Notes: generated by a model not told the origin, from the sequence alone. Shown: positions 1 through 11,100, counted from the stretch's first letter. The stretch is 34,972 nt of DNA from Ramlibacter sp. (GCF_028292805.1 NZ_JAQGLS010000165.1:1-34972), one strand, 5' to 3'. Numbers and translations are program-made.

Positions 1-433
1 GGAAGAAGACCCGTCCGATCAGGCTCAGAACGGGGTTGCCCAGGTAGCGGTGCAGGAACGGCATGGCGCCGGGTGCGATTCCGCCCTTGAAACGGTTGCC
101 CATGACCAGGTCGGCGCCGGCGCGCAGGCGGGCGAGGAACGGGTCCAGGCTGGAAAAATCGTAACTCTCGTCGCTGTCGCCCACGACGACGAAGCGGCCG
201 TTGGCGGACCGGATGCCGGCTGCAAGGGCGGCGCCATAGCCACGTTCGGGCACTTGGACGACGCGCGCGCCGGCTTCGCGGGCGAGCGATTGCGACCCAT
301 CGGTCGATCCGTTGTCGGCGACCACCACCTCACCGGTGATGCCGGAACAGGTCAGGAACGCCTTCGCTTGCGCGACGCACCGTGCGACGGTGCGGGCCTC
401 GTTGAGGCAGGGCATGAGGATGGTGAGTTCCAT
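1..433 (-). CDS. Glycosyltransferase family 2, N-terminal part (cut by window edge)
   Basis: This ORF is missing from the supplied track because it has no stop inside the window; I translated it by hand. The first 144 residues start MELTILMPCLNEARTV, the typical opening of a GT-A fold family 2 transferase. They carry VVADNGSTDGS (the nucleotide-binding DNGSTDGS motif) near residues 39-49 and VVGDSDESYDF, in the place of the usual DADxQ/DGDGT metal-binding stretch. GNRFKGG follows, as in dolichyl-phosphate mannosyltransferase or undecaprenyl-phosphate glycosyltransferase relatives. Such enzymes move a sugar from a nucleotide donor to a lipid carrier or glycan at the inner membrane. The gene lies just downstream of the pilin and its terminator, so a role in pilin glycosylation is possible but unproven. 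The C-terminus, which would show any membrane helices, lies outside the window. Confidence 0.85.
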   Translation of the reverse strand, partial: MELTILMPCLNEARTVARCVAQAKAFLTCSGITGEVVVADNGSTDGSQSLAREAGARVVQVPERGYGAALAAGIRSANGRFVVVGDSDESYDFSSLDPFLARLRAGADLVMGNRFKGGIAPGAMPFLHRYLGNPVLSLIGRVFF

Positions 434-445
434 GGGGAGGATGAA

Positions 446-471
446 AAAGGAGCGGCCGAGGCCGCTCCTTT
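446..471 (-). terminator. Rho-independent terminator after the pilin gene
   Basis: A perfect 12-bp inverted repeat (AAAGGAGCGGCC / GGCCGCTCCTTT) lies 45 bases past the pilin stop and ends in a run of five T on the minus strand. It should end the short, highly expressed pilin transcript before the glycosyltransferase gene, which would then need its own promoter or readthrough. Confidence 0.85.
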
Positions 472-515
472 AGACAGATCCTGGAGAAATCCGGCTCTGT
501 GTAGTGAGCTTACGC

Positions 516-986
516 TCAGCCGCCGCGGCAGGAGCCCGGCAGGTACTTCGACGGGATCGTCGTGCCCGTGCCACCGCAGATCCACTTGCCGATGGCCGTG
601 CCGATGGTCGGGGCGGTGCCGCCGGTCGCCGCTTGCGGGATCAGGGTCAGCTCCTTGCCGTCGACGTCGGAGCCAATGCCGGTGTTGGCCGTCACGGTGA
701 TCACGCCGGTGTCGCCCTTGGTGGCGACCTTGGTCACGTAACGGCTCACCGTCGACGTGGTGTTCTCGCAGCCGAAGCCGTTGTCCGAAGCCAGCGACGT
801 GGCGGACTGGAAGTACTCCGTGATCGAGGTGCGGCAGCCGGATGCGGCCAGGATCAGTTCAGAGACCTTGGCACGCTTGGTGTAGTCCTGGTAAGCGGGC
901 AGCGCGACGGCGGCCAGAATGCCGATGATCGCGACCACGATCATCAGTTCGATCAGGGTGAAACCCTTTTGCAGTTGACGCTTCAT
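516..986 (-). CDS. pilA: Type IV major pilin (PilA-like prepilin), 156 aa
   Basis: Structural subunit of type IV pili. The track ORF starts too early: the true start is the ATG at 986, preceded by an AACCGGAG ribosome site, which gives MKRQLQKG then [15 protein letters not shown]. This is a class IVa leader of eight residues, with PilD cleavage after Gly8, N-methylation of Phe+1 and the conserved Glu+5. The hydrophobic helix is followed by [19 protein letters not shown], standard for betaproteobacterial pilins. The globular part has four cysteines, the last pair (WICGG ... PGSCRGG) enclosing a C-terminal disulfide D-region. The mature protein would be about 148 residues, normal for PilA. Expression is probably driven by the sigma-54 promoter at 1027-1043 rather than by readthrough from the ATPase gene upstream. 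Confidence 0.93.
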   Translation of the reverse strand: MKRQLQKGFTLIELMIVVAIIGILAAVALPAYQDYTKRAKVSELILAASGCRTSITEYFQSATSLASDNGFGCENTTSTVSRYVTKVATKGDTGVITVTANTGIGSDVDGKELTLIPQAATGGTAPTIGTAIGKWICGGTGTTIPSKYLPGSCRGG

Positions 987-1026
987 GAAAAACTCCGGTT
1001 GTTGATGAGAAGAAGCAACCAGGTAG

Positions 1027-1043
1027 TGCAAGTGCTGTGCCAA
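1027..1043 (-). promoter_or_regulatory. Sigma-54 (RpoN) promoter of the pilin gene
   Basis: The minus strand reads TTGGCACAGCACTTGCA, a full match to the RpoN consensus TGGCAC-N5-TTGCA, with GG and GC exactly ten bases apart. It predicts transcription starting near 1016, about 30 bases before the pilin ATG. Sigma-54 control of pilA through the PilS-PilR system is established in Pseudomonas and other proteobacteria. Confidence 0.9.
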
Positions 1044-1092
1044 GGCGTTTCGTGAACTTATCGGCACTTGCGGGGCGAAAACGGAGCCTGGC

Positions 1093-1129
1093 CTGACAGG
1101 CGTGTCGGACGTTCTGACAAACCTGTCAG
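1093..1129 (-). promoter_or_regulatory. Two tandem TGTC dyads, likely PilR enhancer sites
   Basis: Two inverted repeats, CTGACA-N4-TGTCAG (1114-1129) and CCGACA-N4-TGTCAG (1093-1108), have centres 21 bp apart, which is two helical turns. They sit about 75-115 bases upstream of the predicted sigma-54 start. The P. aeruginosa PilR target is described as repeated (C/G)TGTC elements, and four such half-sites are present here. The assignment to PilR is inferred from motif and position. Confidence 0.65.
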
Positions 1130-1133
1130 ACGC

Positions 1134-3539
1134 CTACTTGATGCAGACCGAGCGGACCTGCTTCAGGTCGGTCAGGCCCATCATGATCTTTTCCATGCCG
1201 TCCATCTTCAGCGTGCGCATTCCGCTGCCGACGGCCGACACGAAGATGTCGGCGACGCGGGCGCGCTCCTGGATCAGCTTCTTGACGTCTTCGTCGGCGA
1301 TCAGCAGCTCGTGCAGGCCGACCCGACCCTTGTAGCCCGTCTTGTTGCAGCTGTCGCAGCCGGCCGCGCGGTAGAACTTCAGCCGGCCCTCGCCGCCGCC
1401 ATACAGTTCGATCCAGCTTTCGAGAAGCTTTTGCTCCTCGCCGCGGCGGTCGACCTTCCAGACGGCGGTGTGCTGCAAGTCCTGCGCGTACTCGGCCAGG
1501 AAGGTGCGGATTTCGGCCTGGTCGGGAAAATAGCTTTCCTTGCAGTCGCACAGGCGCTTGGCCAGTCGCTGCGCCAGCATGCCGAGCAGCGCATCGGCGA
1601 AGTTGAACGGGTCCATGCCCATGTCCAGCAGGCGCGTGATGGACTCGGGCGCCGAGTTGGTGTGCAGCGTCGAGAACACCAAGTGCCCGGTGAGCGAGGC
1701 TTCCACGCCCATCGCCACGGTTTCCTTGTCGCGTGACTCGCCGACCATGATGATGTCCGGGTCGGCGCGCAGGAAGGCTCGCATCACCAGCGCGAAATCG
1801 ATGCCGGCCTTCTTGTTCACCTGCACCTGGCGCAAGCCCTTCTGGGTGATTTCCACCGGGTCTTCGGCCGTCCAGATCTTGGTGTCGGGCGTGTTCAGGA
1901 ACTTGAGCACCGAGTGCAGCGTCGTCGTCTTGCCGGAGCCGGTGGGGCCACAGACGTAGAACAGGCCGTAGGGCTTGCTGACCGTCTTTTCCAGGTTCAC
2001 CCGGTTGTGCGGCGTCAGCCCCAGCTTCTCCAGCGGGATCGGCTCGCCGGCCGCCAGGATCCGCATCACCACGTCCTCGACGCCGCCGGCCGACGGGATG
2101 GTGGCCACCCGCAGCTCGATGTCCAGGGGGCCGTACTTCTTGAACTTGATCTTGCCGTCCTGCGGCTTGCGCTTTTCGGAGATGTCCAGGTCGCACATGA
2201 TCTTCAGCCGGGTGACCATCGCCTGGCGAAAGTGCGAGGGCACCTCGATGTAGGGGATCAGCGAGCCGTCGATGCGAAACCGGATCCCGGTCTTGGCCTT
2301 GCCTGGCAATGGCTCGATGTGGATGTCCGAGGCGCGCTGGTTGTAGGCGTCGACGATGATGCGGTTGACGAACTTGACCAGCTCGTTGTCGGCGGCGGCC
2401 GATTCGAGCGAGCCTTCCTCGGCCTCGTCGTCCATCGGGCCGCTCAGGTCGGCCAGCATGTCCTCGACCGAGTCGCCCGCGTCGATCGCGCCCCACAGCT
2501 GCGCCACCGTCTCCTCGAAGTCGGCCTGCGTCGTCACGCGCCAGGCGAACTTGCTGGTGCGCGGGAAGATCTGCGGCAGGATGCGCGAGTTGCGCACCGC
2601 CTCCGGGTCGACGCACATCACCACCAGACCGTCCGGGGACTCCTCCAGCGGCACCCAGCCCTGCTCGGTGATGAAATCGCGCTTGAGCGCGCCCACCAGC
2701 GCCTCCAGGCGGATGCGGCCGCTGTTGAACGGCTCGTACGGCACGCCGAAGAACTTCGACAGCGACGGGCCGATCTGCGCTGCCCGGATCGAATAGTCCG
2801 CCATCAGCACGCGCTCGACCGGCTGCGCCGCTTCGCGCGCCTTCTTCACCGCCCGCACCAGCTCGTCCGGCGTCATCACGCCGTCCGCCACCAGGCCGTC
2901 GTACTTGGTCGCCTTGCGGCGGGCGCCGTCCTCGGCCCGCTGCATGCGCTGGCGGATCGCCGTGGCCAGCGTCTTGCACAGCTGGGTGGCGCCTTCGAGC
3001 TCGAGGTCGCCGAACGGCTGGTCGCTCTTGTTGTTGATGACCTGCAGCACGCCGTGCAGCACCTCGCCGTCGAGGATGGGCAGCACCAGCATCTGCTTGG
3101 TGCGGTAACCCGAGCGCTTGTCGACTTCCTGCAGGAAGGTCAGGGCCCGGTGGATCCGCTTGAGGGCCTCGTCGTCGTAGACGTCGGCGATGTTGACCAG
3201 CTGCCGTGCCATCGCGACGTAGCCCGCGATCGACTGCGGGCTGATCGGCAGCTTCAGGTCGCGGCTGGTGTTCAGGCCGGTCTTGACCTTGGAGATGATG
3301 GCGCTGCGGTCTTCGTTGATCGCGTACAGCGTCAGGCGGTCGGCGTTGAACAGCTTGCAGATGTCCTGGCTGGACTCAAGCATGATCTCCGCGATGTCTT
3401 CGGTGGCGTGGATCCTGGTGGTGACGGCCTGCAGCTGGCGGTAGAACAGCGCCTCGAACAAGACGCCGCGCTTGTCCGGCGGCAGCTGCTGCGAATTGAG
3501 GAATTCCTCCTCGGTATCGCGTTTCAGAACTGCGCTCAC
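1134..3539 (-). CDS. GAF-domain GspE/PilB-type secretion or pilus ATPase, 801 aa
   Basis: Cytoplasmic hexameric motor ATPase of the type II secretion / type IV pilus family with an added sensor. Residues about 30-200 form a GAF domain, about 215-350 a GspE/MshE N-terminal domain, and about 385-790 the ATPase. The ATPase shows Walker A GPTGSGKTTT (531), a Walker B region PDIIMVGESRD (594), the His box STLHTN and a four-cysteine zinc site (C664, C666, C728, C731). The start is GTG at 3539, whose GTGA overlaps the stop of the metallo-hydrolase gene upstream, so the two are translationally coupled. The usual PilB has no GAF domain, and no pilC or pilD is adjacent, so this is probably an accessory motor. 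The GAF domain may bind a cyclic nucleotide, given the cyclase gene two positions upstream; that is inference. Confidence 0.9.
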   Translation of the reverse strand: MSAVLKRDTEEEFLNSQQLPPDKRGVLFEALFYRQLQAVTTRIHATEDIAEIMLESSQDICKLFNADRLTLYAINEDRSAIISKVKTGLNTSRDLKLPISPQSIAGYVAMARQLVNIADVYDDEALKRIHRALTFLQEVDKRSGYRTKQMLVLPILDGEVLHGVLQVINNKSDQPFGDLELEGATQLCKTLATAIRQRMQRAEDGARRKATKYDGLVADGVMTPDELVRAVKKAREAAQPVERVLMADYSIRAAQIGPSLSKFFGVPYEPFNSGRIRLEALVGALKRDFITEQGWVPLEESPDGLVVMCVDPEAVRNSRILPQIFPRTSKFAWRVTTQADFEETVAQLWGAIDAGDSVEDMLADLSGPMDDEAEEGSLESAAADNELVKFVNRIIVDAYNQRASDIHIEPLPGKAKTGIRFRIDGSLIPYIEVPSHFRQAMVTRLKIMCDLDISEKRKPQDGKIKFKKYGPLDIELRVATIPSAGGVEDVVMRILAAGEPIPLEKLGLTPHNRVNLEKTVSKPYGLFYVCGPTGSGKTTTLHSVLKFLNTPDTKIWTAEDPVEITQKGLRQVQVNKKAGIDFALVMRAFLRADPDIIMVGESRDKETVAMGVEASLTGHLVFSTLHTNSAPESITRLLDMGMDPFNFADALLGMLAQRLAKRLCDCKESYFPDQAEIRTFLAEYAQDLQHTAVWKVDRRGEEQKLLESWIELYGGGEGRLKFYRAAGCDSCNKTGYKGRVGLHELLIADEDVKKLIQERARVADIFVSAVGSGMRTLKMDGMEKIMMGLTDLKQVRSVCIK

Positions 3540-4327
3540 AGCTCGAATTCCTGTCCCGCGCGCAGCCAGCGGATGTCATGCGTCACGTTGAGGCCGAAGG
3601 GTTGCGTCTGGTCGAACTTCTGGATCTCCGCCATGATCAGTTCGGTTTCGGCCGGCTTGGTGTGCGTGATGTAGATCGGGAACAGCCTGCCCTTGTCGAT
3701 GCAATCGAGCTCCTCGGCCAGCGCCAGCGGCGACAGGTGCAGGCTGCGGTGGGCCAGGTCCTGCTCGCGGTTGCTGAAGGCCGTCTCGATCACCAGCGCG
3801 GCGACGTCCATCTGGTTCAGGCGGCGCCAGAACGCCGGGTTGCGTTCGGTGTCGCCAGTGAACACCCAGGCGCCGTCGGCGCCGCTGACGGCATAGCCGC
3901 AGGCCGGCACCGTGTGCACGGCCGGCAGCACCTCGATGGTCTTGCCGTTCAACTCCAGCAGCTGGCCCACCTGGATTTCGTGGAAGCTGATGAACGGCGA
4001 ATGCGGCGACGGGATCCGGCTGAAGTCGGGCCAGATCACGTTGTTGAAGATGTGCGCCTGCAGCGCCGCGATGGTCCCGGGCAGGGCCGAGATGCGGATC
4101 GGCGCGGTCAGTTGCGAGGCGACGGCGTCGATCATCAGGGGCAGCGCCGCGATGTGGTCGAGGTGGGAGTGCGTCAGCAGCACGTGCCGGATGCGGCGCA
4201 TCTCGTCGAGCGTGAGGTCCCCCACGCCGGTGCCGGCGTCGACCAGCACGTCATCGCCCACCAGGAAGGACGTGGTCCTGCAGTCCTTGGCGATCGCGCC
4301 GGAACAACCCAGCACACGCACCTTCAT
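3536..4327 (-). CDS. Metallo-beta-lactamase-fold hydrolase resembling class II cyclic-nucleotide phosphodiesterase, 263 aa
   Basis: Binuclear-metal hydrolase. It has the HxHxDH signature as HSHLDH (53-58), further likely metal ligands at His138 (AVHTVP), Asp159 (FTGDTE) and His222 (ITHTKP), and no signal peptide. The stretch AHIFNNVIWPDF (91-102) resembles the family-specific region of class II 3',5'-cAMP phosphodiesterases (CpdP/PDE1 type), and the ordering of the motifs fits. General MBL hydrolases of the RNase Z/ElaC type are the main alternative. It sits between an adenylate cyclase gene and the GAF ATPase, which supports a role in breaking down cAMP. It overlaps the ATPase gene by four bases (GTGA). 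ATG at 4327 gives the normal MKVRVLGCSG start. Confidence 0.8.
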   Translation of the reverse strand: MKVRVLGCSGAIAKDCRTTSFLVGDDVLVDAGTGVGDLTLDEMRRIRHVLLTHSHLDHIAALPLMIDAVASQLTAPIRISALPGTIAALQAHIFNNVIWPDFSRIPSPHSPFISFHEIQVGQLLELNGKTIEVLPAVHTVPACGYAVSGADGAWVFTGDTERNPAFWRRLNQMDVAALVIETAFSNREQDLAHRSLHLSPLALAEELDCIDKGRLFPIYITHTKPAETELIMAEIQKFDQTQPFGLNVTHDIRWLRAGQEFEL

Positions 4328-4357
4328 GGGATCAGCCTCGACCGAGCCGCCGCAAGG

Positions 4358-4417
4358 AGGCTGAAGCCCCCCCGGGAGGCAGCGAACGCGTGTGAGCGTG
4401 GGGGCTCATTTCAGCCT
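4358..4417 (-). repeat. Long imperfect hairpin, REP-like, between cyclase and phosphodiesterase-like genes
   Basis: AGGCTGAA(GCCCCC) at 4358 pairs with (GGGGGC)TCATTTCAGCCT ending at 4417, with CGAACGCGTGTGAGCG in the loop. It begins six bases after the cyclase stop codon. There is no proper T run, so it could be a repetitive extragenic palindrome, an mRNA stabiliser or a partial terminator that lowers downstream expression. Similar C-rich/G-rich hairpins recur in Comamonadaceae genomes as far as I recall; I could not count copies. Confidence 0.55.
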
Positions 4418-4423
4418 TTTGGT

Positions 4424-6667
4424 TTATTTCGTCTCGAAGTTGGTCGCGCCGTCCCAGGTGGGGTCGAATGGCAGCAATCTCATCGAGGCTACACGTTCGG
4501 CGTACAGCTCGTAAAGGTATTTTTTGGCGTTCAGGCGTTGCAGGTTGAGCATGTACAGATCGCACTGTTCCCACTCCTGGTTCCGGTAAGCCTTCAGGAA
4601 AGCCGCCCAGGTGCGCAACTGGTCGCCCAGGGCCTTGTCCATGCCTTCGGCCGGCGCCAGCGGAGTGAAGATGCCCACCGCCTGCTCCTTGCCCTTGACC
4701 CGCACCCGGTCCAGTTCCTGCCAGACGAATTCCGGCGCCGCCTTGCGGGCCGTCTCGCTGGCCACGATTTCCACACCGTACGCCTTGGACAGCCCCTCGA
4801 GCCGGGAGCCGAGGTTGACCGCGTCGCCGATCACCGTGTAGCTGCGGCGAATGTCCGAGCCCATGTCGCCCACGCACATGGTGCCGGTGTTCAGCCCGAT
4901 GCCGACCCCGATCTCCGGCAGCCCCTTGGCGCGGTGCTCCTCGTTGATCTGCCGCATCGCCTCGGACATCTGCATCGCGCACTTGGTGGCCAGCGCCGCG
5001 TGCCCGGGGGTCTCCACCGGCGCTCCCCAGAAGGCCATGACACAGTCGCCCATGTACTTGTCGATGGTGCCGCGGTTGGAGCGGATCAGGCCCGTCAGCC
5101 GGCTGAACACCGAGTTGAGCAGCTCCTGCAGCTGCGTCGGCTCCATTCGCTCGGACATCTTGGTAAAGCCGCGCATGTCGCAGAACATCACTGTCAGCTC
5201 CTTGCTGGCCGCCTTCATGCTGTAGCTGTCGGGGTCCTTGACCATCTCGTCGACCAGCTCCGGCGGCACGTAGGTGCCGAACAGGTTGGCCAGATCGCGC
5301 TTGTGGCGGCTCTCCACGAAGTAGCCGTAACTCATGTTCAGGGCGAAGGCCAGGCCCGCCATCGCCAGCGCCGAGGCCAGCGGCAGCACCAGCCCCTGCC
5401 CCAGGAACAGGTAGAAGTTCAGCGCCACCACCAGGGCCACGACGCCGGCGCTGACCAGCACGGCGACGCTGGCGGACAGCAGCGGCAACGAGAACGCCAG
5501 CGCCAGGCCGGCCGCCAGCAGCAGCGCCACTTCGTAGCCGATCGCGTAGTCCGGCTTGACCAACACCTTGCCGTCCAGCAGCGCGGAGATCACGTTGGCG
5601 TGCGTCTCCACCCCGGGATAGGTTTCGCCCACCGGCGTCACCCGCAGATCGAGCAGGCCGGGCGCGGTGGTGCCCACCAGCACGATCTTGTCCTTCAGGC
5701 TGCCGGCGGGCAGCCGCTTGGCCAGCACGTCGGTCGCCGAGACGTAGCGAAACGAGCCGCCGCCGGCGCCGCCCGGGCCGCGGTACGGCACCAGCGCCGC
5801 CACCCGGTCGTCGACCGGGATGGAGAGCGATTTGCCGCCCAGGCGCAGGTCGATGCTTTCCAGCCCGGTGTAGCCACGCCCGGAGATCCCTTCCCTGGGA
5901 AAGCCCGGATGGACCGTCGGCATGCCCATCATCGCCCGGTACATGGCCAGCGACAGGGCCTCGTAGAAGGCGCCCTTGTACTCGGCCACCAGCGGGATCG
6001 AGCGCACCTTGCCGTCGCCGTCGGTGATCGAGTTGAAGTAGCCCGCCAGCGGCGCCGCGCCGGCGATCTGCCCGATGTTGGAGCCGAAGCCGTTCCAGCT
6101 GGTGAAGGCGATGCGGCGCCCTTGCAGGCTCTCGCGCGTCATCACCGGCGCCGGCAGCACGCCGTTGGTGCGGCCTTCGCGATCGCTGGTGAAGTAGTAG
6201 CCCAGGACGACCGGACGCTGTTGCAGCGCCCGGGCAAAGGTGGCGTCGTAGTCCAGGCTGGCCTGCAGCCGCGCGAGGCGCTCGCCGAAGCCGGGCGCGT
6301 CCTTGAGTTCGCCCTGCGCCAGCTGCCGCAGGCGCTTGAGGCCCGAGCTTTCGTCGGGCTCGGCGAACACCACGTCGAAGCCGAGCAGCGCCACCTGCTG
6401 GCGGTCGAACAGTTCGTCCACCAGCTGCGCCAGCCGGTTGCGGGCCCAGGGCCAGCGGCCGACCTCGGACAGGCTCTTTTCGTCGATGTCGACGATCACC
6501 ACGCGCTCGTCCAGCGTCCTGGGCATGGTCGCCCGCAGTCGGCCGTCGTAGATGATGTCGTCGAGCCGCTGCAGCACGCCGATGGGCAGCACGTTGATCG
6601 CGTGCAGCAACGCGAACACCAGCGGCACCAGGGTGATCGCGATGCGTGACCAGTGTCTGGAAAGCAA
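4424..6667 (-). CDS. CHASE2-domain class III adenylate cyclase, membrane protein, 747 aa
   Basis: Makes cAMP from ATP under control of an extracytoplasmic sensor. One membrane helix (9-25) is followed by a CHASE2 domain (about 30-375, with VVIVDIDEKSLSEVGRWPW at its start), three helices (about 378-445) and a C-terminal cyclase domain. The catalytic set is complete: metal-binding Asp497 (FCDMRGF) and Asp541 (MGD), the adenine-selecting pair Lys537 (DKYMGD) and Asp615 (GDAVN), and Asn618 and Arg622 in NLGSR. This favours ATP over GTP. The track start is a TTG at 6667 without a good ribosome site, so the exact start is uncertain. The gene lies 45 bases after the FHA gene and is probably in the same operon. 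The sensor layout matches the CHASE2 kinase at 8251-11100. Confidence 0.93.
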   Translation of the reverse strand: MLSRHWSRIAITLVPLVFALLHAINVLPIGVLQRLDDIIYDGRLRATMPRTLDERVVIVDIDEKSLSEVGRWPWARNRLAQLVDELFDRQQVALLGFDVVFAEPDESSGLKRLRQLAQGELKDAPGFGERLARLQASLDYDATFARALQQRPVVLGYYFTSDREGRTNGVLPAPVMTRESLQGRRIAFTSWNGFGSNIGQIAGAAPLAGYFNSITDGDGKVRSIPLVAEYKGAFYEALSLAMYRAMMGMPTVHPGFPREGISGRGYTGLESIDLRLGGKSLSIPVDDRVAALVPYRGPGGAGGGSFRYVSATDVLAKRLPAGSLKDKIVLVGTTAPGLLDLRVTPVGETYPGVETHANVISALLDGKVLVKPDYAIGYEVALLLAAGLALAFSLPLLSASVAVLVSAGVVALVVALNFYLFLGQGLVLPLASALAMAGLAFALNMSYGYFVESRHKRDLANLFGTYVPPELVDEMVKDPDSYSMKAASKELTVMFCDMRGFTKMSERMEPTQLQELLNSVFSRLTGLIRSNRGTIDKYMGDCVMAFWGAPVETPGHAALATKCAMQMSEAMRQINEEHRAKGLPEIGVGIGLNTGTMCVGDMGSDIRRSYTVIGDAVNLGSRLEGLSKAYGVEIVASETARKAAPEFVWQELDRVRVKGKEQAVGIFTPLAPAEGMDKALGDQLRTWAAFLKAYRNQEWEQCDLYMLNLQRLNAKKYLYELYAERVASMRLLPFDPTWDGATNFETK

Positions 6668-6712
6668 GTTCAGCTTGGCAAACTCGTGGCGAGCGGCGCC
6701 GCGCCGCGGCGG

Positions 6713-7405
6713 TCAGTCGACCTGGAGGAACTGCATCTGGGTGCCGGCCAGCTCCAGCATGTCCCCGTCCTTGAGGATCACCGGTTCGGGGCCGATGGCG
6801 GCACCGTTCAGCGTGGGCTTGTTGGAGCCTTCGACATGGGCGACCACGAAGCCGTGCGAGCGCCTGGTGATGGCGGCGACCGCCACCCCCGGCTTGCCGA
6901 TGGTGGTGACCACCTTGACCAGCGGCACCTCGCGGCCGGCCGCGGCCCCGGACAGCACCTTGATGCTGGCATGGTGGGCGGCGTCGGCGCCCACCATCAC
7001 GGTGGCCGACGGCATGCCGGCCGCGGCGACAATGCCAGGCACCGGGGCGGCCGGTTTCGGCATCGGCGGCACCATTCCCGCCTTCATGATCATGGTCTTT
7101 TCGAACGTGGCGCCCGGCACCTCGTTGATGAACTTGATCTTGTATTTGCCGATCTCGACCGTGTCGTTGTTCTGCAACAGCTGCTTCTTCACGGCCTTGC
7201 CGTTGACGTAAGTGCCGTTGGTGCTGTTCAGGTCTTCGAGGTAGACCTCGTTGCCGGTCAGCTGCAGCACCGCGTGCTCGCCGCTCACCGCGAGGTTGTC
7301 GATGACGATGTCGTTGTACGGCCGGCGCCCCAGCGTCGTGCGGTCCTTCGTCAGCTGAACTTCCTTGATGACGACACCGTCGATCGAAACGATCATTTTC
7401 GGCAT
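6713..7405 (-). CDS. Tandem FHA-domain phosphothreonine-binding protein, 230 aa
   Basis: Soluble signalling adaptor. The start at ATG 7405 has the ribosome site AGGAG and gives MPKMIVSIDG; the track ORF starts eight codons too early. FHA domain 1 (about 3-93) has the conserved GRRPYNDIVI, SGEH and STNGTYVNG motifs that bind phosphothreonine. A second, weaker FHA-like domain (about 145-228, TTIGKPGVAVAAIT ... PTLNG) lacks a clear GR-SxxH set, with ITRRSHG in its place. Between them is a Pro/Ala-rich linker that begins with FEKTMIM, a possible phosphoacceptor threonine. The gene lies 49 bases after the phosphatase gene and two genes from the Ser/Thr kinase gene, its likely partner. Confidence 0.92.
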   Translation of the reverse strand: MPKMIVSIDGVVIKEVQLTKDRTTLGRRPYNDIVIDNLAVSGEHAVLQLTGNEVYLEDLNSTNGTYVNGKAVKKQLLQNNDTVEIGKYKIKFINEVPGATFEKTMIMKAGMVPPMPKPAAPVPGIVAAAGMPSATVMVGADAAHHASIKVLSGAAAGREVPLVKVVTTIGKPGVAVAAITRRSHGFVVAHVEGSNKPTLNGAAIGPEPVILKDGDMLELAGTQMQFLQVD

Positions 7406-7454
7406 GGTCGACTCCTGTTGTGAATGCAAGACCGCTTGACCCGTAGCCCGGGAA

Positions 7455-8240
7455 CTATTGACCCAGCCAGCGCGAGATCAATCCGCGCTTCCTGGTGCCG
7501 CTGTTGGCCAGGGCCAGCAGCACCGAGATGTTGTCCCGGCCTCCATTGGCGTTGGCGCCGTCCACCAGCTGCACCGCTTTCTCCTCCAGCGTGCCGGGTG
7601 CCGCCAGGATGCGCGCGATCGCGCCATCGTCGAGCATATCCGACAGGCCATCCGAACACATGAGATACAGATCGCCGGGCTCCACGCGGTGCTCGTTGAC
7701 CTCCAGCAGGACGGCGTCCTCGACCCCCAGCGCCCGTGTCACCAGGTTTTTGTTGGTCGAGGTGGCCGCCTGCTCCGGCGTGATCAGCCCGGCGTCCATC
7801 TGCTCTTGCAGCAGCGAATGGTCCTTGGTGATCTGGTCGAGCGCGCCGGCGCGCAGGCGATAGCAGCGGGAGTCGCCGATGTGCCCCAGCATCAGCCGGC
7901 CGTCCTGGAACACGCCCACCACCAAGGTGGTGCCCATGCCGCTGTACTGCGGGTTGGAATTGGCGGCGTTGAAGATCGAGCGGTTGGCGTTGTCGACGCA
8001 GATCTCCATCGCCCGGCGCACTTCGCGGCCGTTGGCGTGCCGGCCGGCCTGCGCCAGCCAGCGCCCGAGTTCCGACTTGATGAAGGTCGTGGCCATGCCG
8101 CTGGCGATCTCGCCGGCGTTGTAGCCACCCATGCCGTCCGCCAGAATGCCCAGGCGGGTCGGCTCGTCGAAGGTGACGGAATCCTCGTTGTTTTCGCGGG
8201 CAAGTCCGGGATCGGTGCGGAGGCAAAACTCGTAGTTCAT
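7455..8240 (-). CDS. PP2C-type Ser/Thr protein phosphatase (Stp1/PrpC family), 261 aa
   Basis: Metal-dependent phosphatase expected to reverse the action of the kinase encoded just upstream. All PP2C motifs are present: RENNEDS (15-21), LADGMGGY (33-40, metal-binding Asp35), GMGTTLV, GHIGDSR, CSDGLSDML and GGRDNIS. The length is normal for a stand-alone bacterial PP2C (about 240-260 aa), and no transmembrane segment is seen. ATG at 8240 starts ten bases after the kinase stop. Its AGGAG lies inside the last kinase codons, about 18 bases upstream, so translation is probably coupled to that of the kinase. Confidence 0.95.
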   Translation of the reverse strand: MNYEFCLRTDPGLARENNEDSVTFDEPTRLGILADGMGGYNAGEIASGMATTFIKSELGRWLAQAGRHANGREVRRAMEICVDNANRSIFNAANSNPQYSGMGTTLVVGVFQDGRLMLGHIGDSRCYRLRAGALDQITKDHSLLQEQMDAGLITPEQAATSTNKNLVTRALGVEDAVLLEVNEHRVEPGDLYLMCSDGLSDMLDDGAIARILAAPGTLEEKAVQLVDGANANGGRDNISVLLALANSGTRKRGLISRWLGQ

Positions 8241-8250
8241 AGTTCGCGGG

Positions 8251-11100
<2,850 letters not shown>

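Noticed and set aside
1134-3539. Calling the GAF ATPase PilB because a pilin gene is next to it
   Set aside because: PilB has no GAF domain and normally neighbours pilC and pilD; the pilin here has its own sigma-54 promoter, so adjacency alone is weak evidence.
3578-6649. 1023-aa plus-strand ORF opposite the phosphodiesterase-like and cyclase genes
   Set aside because: Composition is Arg/His/Gln/Val/Asp-rich with no domain, as expected for the antisense of a high-GC gene; the minus-strand proteins have intact catalytic motifs.
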